Positions 1 through 5,112 of a stretch of 5,785 nt of DNA are shown here, one piece after another. The DNA lies in the NCBI GenBank assembly GCA_017743275.1, contig JAGHZG010000124.1, forward strand, positions 1 through 5,785, written 5' to 3'. The position numbers and the translations under genes are program-made. The stretch comes from Chloroflexota bacterium. Lineage in GTDB: Bacteria; Chloroflexota; Anaerolineae; B4-G1; DUEL01. Below the pieces are notes generated by a model. The model did no database searches. It had not been told where the DNA came from and saw nothing but the letters and a program-made list of their open reading frames with translations. Numbering within the stretch: position 1 is the stretch's first letter; every line of letters starts with the position of its first letter.

Positions 1-426
1 CGCTTTGACCGATTCATCAGTGCGCCGTTGGGCCTCGGCCAGTTCTTCCACCCGTTGTTCTGTCCGCCGCTGGGCCTCGGCCAGTTCCTGAACGGCCGCC
101 TCCAACCGGTCCAGCCGCTCCTCGCTGCGCCGTTGGGCCTCCGCCAACGCTTTGACCGATTCATCAGTGCGCCGTTGGGCCTCCATCAGCGCTTTGACCG
201 ATTCATCGGTCTGCCGTTGGGCCTCGGCCAGATCTCTGATGACTTCGTTGATCTGCCATTGCGTTTCCGCGATGGCCTCTATATGCGCGCTTAATCGCCG
301 GAACAGTTCAGGCAGTTCCAGCATATCATCACTCAGCAGAGCGCGCCGAAAGAGCGCCCGCCATTCCGGGTTCTCCTCTATTAGCCGGATCAGCAACGGG
401 ATGTCCAGAGTATCTGTTTGCATCAT
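1..426 (-). CDS. DUF3782-type coiled-coil protein, N-terminal part (partial)
   Basis: Open minus-strand frame with no stop through the left edge; 142 residues are visible and the C-terminus lies outside. Residues 1-50 form a short helical head ([20 protein letters not shown], then [15 protein letters not shown]). From about residue 60 the protein is a heptad coiled coil built on [14 protein letters not shown]. The EAQR motif recurs at residues 68, 82, 96, 117 and 131, always a multiple of 7 apart. This head plus the AEAQRRT coil is characteristic of DUF3782-type proteins, which often end in a PD-(D/E)XK nuclease-like domain; that domain would lie outside the window and is not seen. The ATG at 426 overlaps the pdxT stop (ATGA), so translation is probably coupled; a second in-frame ATG at 423 is equally possible. 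I see no strong Shine-Dalgarno. Function is unknown, and an unrelated coiled-coil protein cannot be excluded. Confidence 0.75.
   Translation of the reverse strand, partial: MMQTDTLDIPLLIRLIEENPEWRALFRRALLSDDMLELPELFRRLSAHIEAIAETQWQINEVIRDLAEAQRQTDESVKALMEAQRRTDESVKALAEAQRRSEERLDRLEAAVQELAEAQRRTEQRVEELAEAQRRTDESVKA
2..207. repeat. 42-bp-based tandem repeats inside the coiled-coil gene
   Basis: The 17-mer GCTTTGACCGATTCATC occurs at 2-18, 149-165 and 191-207. Each copy is followed by a near-identical stretch containing GCCGTTGGGCCTC. The last two copies are 42 bp apart, which is 14 codons or two heptads. The 147-bp gap between the first two copies is also a multiple of 21. These are the DNA form of the coiled-coil repeat. 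Near identity at synonymous positions suggests recent duplication or slippage. Confidence 0.8.
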
Positions 427-1001
427 TTCGCCAGTTTCAGGAAGTACCGGTGAAATCGGTCATCCCGGGTCAATTCCGGATGAAAGGCGGTTGCCAGCAG
501 GTTGCCCTGTTGCACAGCCACCGCCGTCCCGTCCTCCAGCGCGGCCAGGACCTCCACTCCCGCTCCCACCCGCTCAATGACGGGCGCACGGATGAAGACG
601 GCATGGAATGGGGGATTCCCCAGCACAGAGACCGGCAGGTCGGCCTCAAAACTATCCACCTGGCGGCCAAAGGCATTGCGCCGGACCGTGATTTCCATTA
701 ATCCCAGCAGGGGTTGACCCGGCACGCCATCCACCACTTCTTTGGCCATCAGAATCATCCCGGCACAGGTGCCCCAGAGAGGCTGTCCAGAGCGAGCGAA
801 TTCCCGCAATGGCTCCAGCAACCCCCACTTCTGGGCCAGCAGGCCGATGGTGGTGGACTCCCCGCCGGGGATGATCAGGCCTGCCAAGCCCTCCAGGTGC
901 TCCGGCAGGCGGACTTCTACTGGCTGTACGCCCAGACGGGTTAGGACATTTTTGTGCTCAATGAAAGCGCCCTGTAGAGCCAGGACACCGATTCTCATCA
1001 T
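423..1001 (-). CDS. pdxT: Pyridoxal 5'-phosphate synthase glutaminase subunit PdxT
   Basis: Class I glutamine amidotransferase subunit of PLP synthase. It hydrolyses glutamine and passes ammonia to PdxS, which makes PLP from ribose 5-phosphate and glyceraldehyde 3-phosphate in the cytoplasm. The protein has 192 residues, normal for the family. The start [13 protein letters not shown], the oxyanion motif PGGEST (45-50), the nucleophile Cys79 in GTCAG, the family motif [13 protein letters not shown] (107-119) and the His174/Glu176 pair in AFHPE complete the triad, so it should be active. The start is ATG at 1001 (ATG at 998 is the alternative). GGAG 6 nt upstream serves as ribosome site and lies inside the last codons of the toxin-like gene, whose stop is only 3 bp away. 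The end overlaps the next gene by ATGA. It is oddly separated from its partner pdxS by two toxin-antitoxin-like genes. Confidence 0.97.
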   Translation of the reverse strand: MMRIGVLALQGAFIEHKNVLTRLGVQPVEVRLPEHLEGLAGLIIPGGESTTIGLLAQKWGLLEPLREFARSGQPLWGTCAGMILMAKEVVDGVPGQPLLGLMEITVRRNAFGRQVDSFEADLPVSVLGNPPFHAVFIRAPVIERVGAGVEVLAALEDGTAVAVQQGNLLATAFHPELTRDDRFHRYFLKLAK

Positions 1002-1004
1002 ATT

Positions 1005-1382
1005 TCACTCCGCTTTCTTTGCAGAGATCAGTGTTTGGCGAGCGAAAGTCAAAAATGCACGCACAGCGGCCTCGGGAGAATCAGACGGCAAATAACTCTC
1101 TACGACAACGTCAGGTTTTTCTTGATGGTAATGCTGCGGGAACGTGGACACCCCTTTCCAGCGAGGATGGGGCATATTGTCATGCCGATAGATTGTCCCA
1201 TCAACGTGAATCCGTTCCCAGTGATGAGCGAACCGCCCCGGAATCTTTGCTGACCACCAGAAGTCAATATAGGAGCCATCCTCCAGCACAACGCGCAGTT
1301 TATCCCGTATAACGGTGGTCGCCACAACGATGTCTGAAAATTCCGTCCTCGCAATCCGGGCCAGACGGAACAGGTTGATCAT
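1005..1382 (-). CDS. TumE/DUF6516-type toxin-like protein
   Basis: Small 125-residue protein. The middle carries the pattern I associate with the TumE (DUF6516) toxin-like family: LRVVLEDGSYIDFWW (29-43), HHWERIHVDGTIYRHDNMPHP (53-73) with His54-Trp55, Asp68-Asn69 and Pro71-His72, then FPQHYH (81-86) and VVVES (92-96). The cluster of His, Asp and Asn residues could form a nuclease-like active site, but the target is not known from the sequence. The start ATG at 1382 overlaps the stop of the upstream gene by four bases (ATGA). The stop is 3 bp before pdxT, and its last codons contain the pdxT ribosome site. Gene size, order (antitoxin first) and overlap fit a type II toxin-antitoxin pair. The family call is from remembered motif patterns, and toxicity is inferred. 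Confidence 0.75.
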   Translation of the reverse strand: MINLFRLARIARTEFSDIVVATTVIRDKLRVVLEDGSYIDFWWSAKIPGRFAHHWERIHVDGTIYRHDNMPHPRWKGVSTFPQHYHQEKPDVVVESYLPSDSPEAAVRAFLTFARQTLISAKKAE

Positions 1383-1681
1383 TGAAGAGTCTCCAGCAGG
1401 CGCTCCAGGTGCTCAATACGGGCTGTCAGATAATCTACATTCTGGAAGTCGTCCAGAATCTCTTCCTCTTCTACGGCACCTTCGGCGATCAACCTGTCCA
1501 TCTCCTCCAGCGAGGTGACGCCAAACCGGGCACACCGGGCCTGCTTTTCTGCCCGCAGAAGCCGCAACTGTTCAGCGATGAAAGACTGCAGGCTTTGTAC
1601 GAGCAGGTCCTGTTCGCTCATAGCCAGCTCTTTAGCCAACTGTCCAACGTCCACGCCCGCAGTTACCGACCGGACCCTCAT
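1379..1681 (-). CDS. Antitoxin-like partner of the TumE/DUF6516-type protein
   Basis: Small acidic, mostly helical protein of 100 residues, probably the antitoxin of the downstream toxin-like gene. Residues 10-35 (VDVGQLAKELAMSEQDLLVQSLQSFI) look like a short helical or DNA-binding-like head. Residues 36-65 form a charged helix ending in RFGVTSLEEMDRLIAEG. Residues 69-79 are very acidic (VEEEEILDDF), followed by a leucine-rich amphipathic helix (LTARIEHLERLLETL). The pattern of a Y/F-G-V-SLEE helix followed by EG and an acidic W/F-aromatic stretch is typical of small partners encoded before DUF6516 genes. I chose ATG at 1681 because GGGAGAGG lies just upstream. An ATG at 1717 or TTG at 1732 would add an N-terminus of up to 17 residues with weaker ribosome sites. 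The overlap with the toxin start suggests coupled synthesis. Confidence 0.68.
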   Translation of the reverse strand: MRVRSVTAGVDVGQLAKELAMSEQDLLVQSLQSFIAEQLRLLRAEKQARCARFGVTSLEEMDRLIAEGAVEEEEILDDFQNVDYLTARIEHLERLLETLQ

Positions 1682-1725
1682 TTTCCTCTCCCGCCAGGCA
1701 TTTGGAGGAACAAACATGGCCCCTG

Positions 1726-1740
1726 TTCCCAAAACGGGAA
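1726..1740. repeat. Small perfect inverted repeat upstream of the antitoxin-like gene
   Basis: TTCCC and GGGAA form perfect 5-bp arms around AAAAC, 45 bp upstream of the chosen antitoxin start. The T-rich loop and lack of a following T-run argue against a terminator for pdxS. It could be an operator half-site pair in the leader or chance. Confidence 0.35.
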
Positions 1741-1762
1741 AGGTCCTACGGGGGCATCTTCA

Positions 1763-1800
1763 ATTGTACCAGTATACCAGATACCGGTTTACCAGATACC
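1763..1800 (-). promoter_or_regulatory. Iterated operator-like repeats with possible extended -10 boxes for the TA-pdxT operon
   Basis: The 11-mer TACCAGATACC occurs at 1775-1785 and 1790-1800, and a related TACCAGTATACC lies at 1767-1778. The 15-bp spacing is about one and a half helical turns. On the minus strand two extended -10-like boxes, TGGTATACT (TATACT at 1776-1771) and TGGTACAAT (TACAAT at 1768-1763), overlap these repeats. I see no good -35 box. Repeats overlapping a promoter directly upstream of a toxin-antitoxin pair are what autoregulation would need; both promoter and operator are inference. Confidence 0.45.
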
Positions 1801-1829
1801 AGGCTCTCCCGAAAGCCCGCAACTTTGTT

Positions 1830-2717
1830 CTACCATCCTCTTACCGCCAGCCGCTCTTCGGCCGGGATCAGGCTGATGTTGATGCCGACCATCGGTTCAC
1901 CCAGGCCGCGACTGATCTCCGCCAGAATCTGCGGGTCGTTGTAGTGGGTGACGGCCTGGACGATGGCCCGTGCCCGTTTGACCGGGTCGCCGCTCTTGAA
2001 GATGCCGCTGCCCACGAAGACGCCGTCCATCCCCAGTTGCATCATCAGCGCGGCATCGGCGGGAGTGGCAACGCCACCGGCCGCGAAGTTCACCACCGGC
2101 AGTCGTCCCAGCCGGGCCGTCTCCACCACCAGTTCGTAGGGGGCGCCGATTTCTTTGGCGTAGGCCATCATCTCCTCTTCGGCCATTGTAGTCAGGCGGC
2201 GGATTTCCCCCAGAACGGCGCGGGCATGCCGGACGGCCTCCACCACGTTGCCGGTGCCGGCCTCCCCTTTGGTACGGATCATCGCCGCCCCTTCACCGAT
2301 GCGCCGCAGGGCCTCCCCCAGGTTGCGGGCCCCACAGACAAAGGGGACTTTGAACTTGCGCTTGTCAATGTGGTGTTCTTCGTCAGCGGGGGTCAGGACT
2401 TCGCTCTCGTCAATGAAATCCACCCCCAACGCCTCCAGAATCTGCGCTTCCACAAAGTGGCCGATGCGGCATTTGGCCATCACCGGGATGGAGACAGCCT
2501 CCATAATCTCCAGAATCTTCTCCGGGTCGGCCATACGGGCCACGCCACCCTGAGCGCGAATATCCGCCGGCACCCGTTCCAGGGCCATCACTGCGCAGGC
2601 ACCCGCCTCTTCGGCAATCCGGGCCTGCTCGGCGTTGGTCACATCCATAATGACCCCACCCTTCAGCATCTGGGCCAGACCCCGCTTAACTGTGTCCGTT
2701 CCGATTTCCCGTTCCAT
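1830..2717 (-). CDS. pdxS: Pyridoxal 5'-phosphate synthase lyase subunit PdxS
   Basis: (Beta/alpha)8-barrel synthase subunit that builds PLP from ribose 5-phosphate, glyceraldehyde 3-phosphate and ammonia supplied by PdxT. It has 295 residues, matching the family. The family signatures are all present: GGVIMDV with Asp25, [10 protein letters not shown] (45-54), [11 protein letters not shown] with Lys82 (ribose-phosphate Schiff-base lysine), ESEVLTPAD (104-112), [24 protein letters not shown] with Lys150 (second catalytic lysine), and [20 protein letters not shown] near the phosphate site. No key residue is missing. The ATG at 2717 follows a near-perfect Shine-Dalgarno (AAGGAGGT, 2731-2724) at 6 nt spacing. 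A strong promoter lies about 55 bp upstream. No clear terminator follows the stop, so read-through into the antitoxin-toxin-pdxT block is possible. It is divergent from the SAM synthetase gene. Confidence 0.98.
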   Translation of the reverse strand: MEREIGTDTVKRGLAQMLKGGVIMDVTNAEQARIAEEAGACAVMALERVPADIRAQGGVARMADPEKILEIMEAVSIPVMAKCRIGHFVEAQILEALGVDFIDESEVLTPADEEHHIDKRKFKVPFVCGARNLGEALRRIGEGAAMIRTKGEAGTGNVVEAVRHARAVLGEIRRLTTMAEEEMMAYAKEIGAPYELVVETARLGRLPVVNFAAGGVATPADAALMMQLGMDGVFVGSGIFKSGDPVKRARAIVQAVTHYNDPQILAEISRGLGEPMVGINISLIPAEERLAVRGW

Positions 2718-2772
2718 TTTCCGACCTCCTTACATACAGCGAATGGCTGGAAAGTTCGGATTCAGTAGTGTT

Positions 2773-2801
2773 ATTCTACCGCTATTTGGTCAAATCGTCA
2801 A
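2773..2801 (-). promoter_or_regulatory. Sigma-70-type promoter of pdxS
   Basis: On the minus strand TTGACG (2801-2796) and TAGAAT (2778-2773) are separated by exactly 17 bp, each matching consensus at five of six positions. Transcription would start near 2766 and give a leader of about 48 nt ending in the AAGGAGGT ribosome site. No riboswitch-like structure is evident in this short leader. Confidence 0.8.
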
Positions 2802-2845
2802 TGGACTTCCTGGGGTATGTCCCAATTTCGTCGGGCCTGGCCGCT

Positions 2846-2877
2846 TTGTAGGATAACTGCTCGCAGTTGTCCTACAA
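2846..2877. repeat. Intergenic palindrome, 14-bp stem with 4-nt loop
   Basis: Left arm TTGTAGGATAACTG (2846-2859), loop CTCG and right arm CAGTTGTCCTACAA (2864-2877) pair along their whole length with one T/G wobble. TTTT follows in the plus direction. It lies between the divergent pdxS and SAM synthetase promoters, outside both predicted transcripts, so it is not an ordinary terminator for either gene. A dispersed REP-like element, an insulator against stray plus-strand transcription, or a protein-binding site are possible. Confidence 0.75.
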
Positions 2878-2907
2878 TTTTAGGGCACACCCACTTCCTG
2901 CTCTTCC

Positions 2908-2935
2908 TTGACAAATCTGGCCTTTGTGGTATGAT
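2908..2935 (+). promoter_or_regulatory. Promoter of the SAM riboswitch-SAM synthetase unit
   Basis: TTGACA (2908-2913) is a perfect -35 box. TATGAT (2930-2935), 16 bp downstream, is a five-of-six -10 box and is preceded by TGG, giving an extended -10. Transcription should start near 2942, about 25 nt before the first riboswitch helix. Confidence 0.85.
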
Positions 2936-2965
2936 TCAGCCAACAATTGAATAGCCCCGGCGGCA

Positions 2966-3106
2966 CTCTTATCCAGAGAGGCGGAGGGACCGGCCCTGTG
3001 AAGCCTCGGCAACCAGGGCGGAGACTGACCATCCCGTAACGATGACCGTCAGTTCCCGCCCCAGGTGCCAATTCCGGCAGAACGGGTTCGTTCTGGAAGA
3101 TAAGAG
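2966..3106 (+). ncRNA. SAM-I (S-box) riboswitch aptamer
   Basis: Cis-acting RNA that binds S-adenosylmethionine. The closing helix P1 is CTCTTAT (2966-2972) with ATAAGAG (3100-3106). It is followed by the consensus block CCAGAGAGGCGGAGGGA, which includes the kink-turn. Then come CCCTGTGAAGCCTCGGCAACC, an enlarged P3 with GGGCGG/CCGCCC and ACTGAC/GTCAGT helices, the core GGTGCCAATTCC, and P4 with CAGAACG (3078-3084) pairing CGTTCTG (3089-3095) around GGTT. It sits in the leader of a SAM synthetase gene, a standard S-box target, so high SAM should switch the gene off. Confidence 0.97.
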
Positions 3107-3122
3107 GCGGCGCGCCCGTCGT

Positions 3123-3156
3123 GCCCCTTCTGTCTTTCCAGAGGGGGCTTTTTTTT
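3123..3156 (+). terminator. Riboswitch expression platform: intrinsic terminator
   Basis: GCCCCTTCTG (3123-3132) and CAGAGGGGGC (3139-3148) form a 10-bp stem with one G-U pair and loop TCTTTC, followed by eight T's (3149-3156). The competing antiterminator is visible: TCTGGAA (3092-3098) from the 3' side of the aptamer is perfectly complementary to TTCCAGA (3136-3142) in the terminator, with further imperfect pairing of 3099-3107 to 3126-3134. SAM binding would hold the aptamer strand and let the terminator form. Confidence 0.95.
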
Positions 3157-3224
3157 CTTCCTCCTGCCCCCAGAATCTGCCCCAGAGTGCACCCACCGGG
3201 AGCCCTTGAGAGGAGATGAAAAAC

Positions 3225-4412
3225 ATGTCCAAGCGAAATATCGTTGTAACCGAAGCCAGTGGACAATACATTGAAGACCTCTCCGTGGAGATTGTGGAGC
3301 GCAAGGGGATCGGCCATCCGGACAGTCTGTGCGACGGCATCGCCGAGCGCATCTCCGTGGAATACTGCCGCTGGTGTCTGGAGAACCTGGGCACATTGCT
3401 GCACCACAACTTTGACAAGGTGCAATTGGTGGCCGGAGAGGTGGAGGTCGGTTTCGGCGGCGGCCACATGATTCGTCCCATCCGCATCCAGATTGCCGGT
3501 CGCGGCACCCCGACGTACCGGGGCCGGAAGATCCCTCTGGATACCATCGCCATCCAGGCGGCCCGTCAGTACATCCGGGAGACGATGCGCTACCTGGACC
3601 CTGACCAGCATATGGTCATAGATTCCTATGTGGGGCGGGGTGCCGAGGAACTGGTGCACGCGGTGGAGCAGGTGACGGCCAACGACACCAGTTTTGGCGT
3701 CAGCCACTGGCCTCGTTCCGGTCTGGAGCGGGCGGTCTACGAGACCTCGCGCTACATTAACTATCAATTGATTGACCAGTTCCCCATCGGTGAGGATGTG
3801 AAGGTGATGGGAGCGCGCTGTGTAGATGAGATGGTCCTCACTGTGGCGCTTCCCTTCATCGCCACGCGAGTCGGAGATATGGCCGAATATCTGGAACTGA
3901 AACACGCGGCTCAGGAGGCCATCCGGTCCTTTGCCAGCCAACTGGACACCCGGAAGGTGATGGTGGCGGTGAACACCGCCGACGATGTGGACGCTGGCGC
4001 GATCTACCTGACCCTCACCGGCACTTCCGCTGAGATGGGCGACGATGGCGCTGTGGGGCGGGGGAATCGGGTGAACGGCCTGATTACCCCCTTCCGCTCC
4101 GCCAGCCTGGAAGCGGCCTGCGGGAAGAACCCCATCTCCCACGTCGGCAAAGTCTACAACGTGCTGGCTATGCTGGTGGCGCGGGACATCGTGGAGCGGG
4201 TCCCCACCGTGCGCGAGGCCACCGTCTACATCCTCTCCCAGATTGGGAAGCCCCTGGACCAGCCATTATTGGCGACGGCCCAGGTGCGCCCGGTCTCAGG
4301 TGGTCTGACCCCCAGCATCCAGGCTGACGTGGAAGCGATTCTGGACGAGCACCTGAGCCGGGTCCATCAGGTCCGGGACCGGATTATCAACCGGGAGTTC
4401 CCTCTTTTCTAA
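3225..4412 (+). CDS. mat: Methionine adenosyltransferase (S-adenosylmethionine synthetase), archaeal type
   Basis: Makes S-adenosylmethionine from methionine and ATP in the cytoplasm. It has 395 residues, close to the roughly 400 of the archaeal-type AdoMet synthetase family (PF01941) and quite unlike classical bacterial MetK in sequence. Family signatures in order: RNIVV at the N-terminus, [14 protein letters not shown] (GHPD at 30-33), LLHHN, FGGG (77-80), ANDTSFGV (152-159), [14 protein letters not shown] (249-254), [20 protein letters not shown] (from 266), GKNP (300-303) with HVGKVYN after it, and [12 protein letters not shown]. All conserved blocks are intact. I prefer the ATG at 3225 because AGGAG (3211-3215) then lies 9 nt upstream; the in-frame ATG at 3216 abuts AGGAG with no spacing. 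It is controlled by the SAM-I riboswitch upstream. It may be a lateral acquisition from archaea at some point in the lineage; that is inference. Confidence 0.96.
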   Translation: MSKRNIVVTEASGQYIEDLSVEIVERKGIGHPDSLCDGIAERISVEYCRWCLENLGTLLHHNFDKVQLVAGEVEVGFGGGHMIRPIRIQIAGRGTPTYRGRKIPLDTIAIQAARQYIRETMRYLDPDQHMVIDSYVGRGAEELVHAVEQVTANDTSFGVSHWPRSGLERAVYETSRYINYQLIDQFPIGEDVKVMGARCVDEMVLTVALPFIATRVGDMAEYLELKHAAQEAIRSFASQLDTRKVMVAVNTADDVDAGAIYLTLTGTSAEMGDDGAVGRGNRVNGLITPFRSASLEAACGKNPISHVGKVYNVLAMLVARDIVERVPTVREATVYILSQIGKPLDQPLLATAQVRPVSGGLTPSIQADVEAILDEHLSRVHQVRDRIINREFPLF

Positions 4413-4514
4413 TCGGCGGGTGTTTCCCGACGCACTGAAGTTTGGCCCCCTTCAGAACAGCGGCAGAGGAATCTCCAAAACCCGTCTCCAGCAAGGCAAA
4501 AAGAACAAAAAGAA

Positions 4515-4559
4515 AATATTTTTCGTTGCGGCGGCGAAGCCGCCGCAACGAAAAATATT
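4515..4559. repeat. Perfect inverted repeat with 21-bp arms and GAA loop
   Basis: Arm AATATTTTTCGTTGCGGCGGC-type sequence (4515-4535) is exactly reverse-complementary to 4539-4559, leaving only GAA as loop. The stem is GC-rich at the tip and AT-rich at the base. It lies 100 bp after the SAM synthetase stop and may serve as its terminator, because on either strand the GC hairpin is followed by an A/T run. However, the plus-strand run is mostly A, so a classical U-tract is lacking; on the minus strand TATTTTCTTTTTG follows. A mobile palindromic element (REP or MITE-like) is the alternative. Confidence 0.8.
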
Positions 4560-4582
4560 CCTCTTTGGGCCGCGGAGGCGGT

Positions 4583-4608
4583 CAGGGCCCTATGCGAAAG
4601 GGCCGCTG
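4583..4608 (+). other. GC-rich hairpin upstream of the rplS promoter
   Basis: CAGGGCCC (4583-4590) can pair with GGGCCGCTG (4600-4608), leaving one bulged G and loop TATGCGAAA. No T-run follows, so it is not an intrinsic terminator in the plain sense. The rest of the 4413-4623 gap holds no gene I can support. Confidence 0.4.
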
Positions 4609-4623
4609 AGTACACCTTCCAAC

Positions 4624-4651
4624 TTGCCGGATTTCTGGGTTATGGTATAAT
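4624..4651 (+). promoter_or_regulatory. Extended -10 promoter of rplS
   Basis: TATAAT (4646-4651) is a perfect -10 box preceded by TGG, giving an extended -10. TTGCCG (4624-4629), 16 bp upstream, is a four-of-six -35 box. Spacing and the TGG extension match the SAM synthetase promoter in this window. Transcription would start near 4658, leaving a leader of about 32 nt, too short for a large regulatory RNA. Confidence 0.8.
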
Positions 4652-4689
4652 ACCCCGCCGTTGAGGACCGGTGGAAAAGAGGTGAGTCA

Positions 4690-5043
4690 ATGGACCTGAT
4701 TGAGTCGCTGAACCGACAACTGGAGCGGAATCCAAACATCCCCGATCTGCGGCCCGGGGATACGGTGCGGGTGCATGCCCGCATCGTAGAAGGGGGCCGG
4801 GAGCGGGTGCAGGTTTTCCAGGGCATGGTGATCCGGGTGCGCGGCAGTGGGGCCGGGGCCAGTTTCACCGTCCGGCGCATCGCCGCCCACGGCATCGGTG
4901 TGGAGCGCACGTTCCCCCTCTACTCCCCGCGCGTGGAGAAGGTAGAGGTTACCCGACATGGGAAGGTGCGGCGGGGGCGGCTCTATTATATGCGCGGCCT
5001 GAAGGGGAAGGCGGCCCGCCTGAAGGAAAAGCGGCCCGAATAA
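4690..5043 (+). CDS. rplS: 50S ribosomal protein L19
   Basis: Structural protein of the large ribosomal subunit located near the 30S-50S interface. It has 117 residues, normal for L19. Recognised blocks are [25 protein letters not shown] sequence (residues 21-41), [64 protein letters not shown] at the C-terminus. The ATG at 4690 follows AGAGGTGA (4678-4685) at 4 nt. In many bacteria rplS closes the rpsP-rimM-trmD operon. Here it has its own promoter and its own terminator, so it looks monocistronic; none of those neighbours is in the window. Confidence 0.98.
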   Translation: MDLIESLNRQLERNPNIPDLRPGDTVRVHARIVEGGRERVQVFQGMVIRVRGSGAGASFTVRRIAAHGIGVERTFPLYSPRVEKVEVTRHGKVRRGRLYYMRGLKGKAARLKEKRPE

Positions 5044-5066
5044 ACGCTCTGGAGCAACCGAGCACG

Positions 5067-5112
5067 GGGAGATGCCAGGCACCTGGGAGGTGCCCGGCAT
5101 CTCCCTGTTTTT
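5067..5112 (+). terminator. Intrinsic terminator of rplS
   Basis: GGGAGATGCC (5067-5076) plus GGCACCT (5078-5084) pair with AGGTGCC (5088-5094) plus GGCATCTCCC (5096-5105). This makes a 17-bp stem with a single A/C mismatch and a GGG loop, followed by TTTTT (5108-5112). It lies 24 bp after the rplS stop. The T-run overlaps the stop codon of the convergent mannosidase gene. In the minus direction no T-run follows, so one-way use is more likely. Confidence 0.93.

Noticed and set aside
1805..1820. Hairpin GGCTCT/AGAGCC-like after pdxS as a terminator
   Set aside because: Only about six pairs and no T-run in the minus direction, so termination after pdxS is not supported.
1515..2768. 417-codon open frame on the plus strand
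   Set aside because: It runs antisense across pdxS and the antitoxin-like gene, has no recognisable family features and is rich in residues typical of shadow frames. pdxS on the other strand is certain.
3216..3224. Upstream ATG as the SAM synthetase start
   Set aside because: It directly abuts AGGAG with no spacer. The ATG at 3225 has proper spacing and gives an N-terminus like the family's.
2880..4142. 420-codon open frame on the minus strand
   Set aside because: It lies antisense to the SAM synthetase gene and its riboswitch. Its length follows from the GC-rich codon use of the real gene.
4420..4650. Short open frames across the inverted repeat between the SAM synthetase gene and rplS
   Set aside because: The translated repeat (FFVAAA-type on both strands) just reflects the palindrome; no ribosome site or family resemblance.
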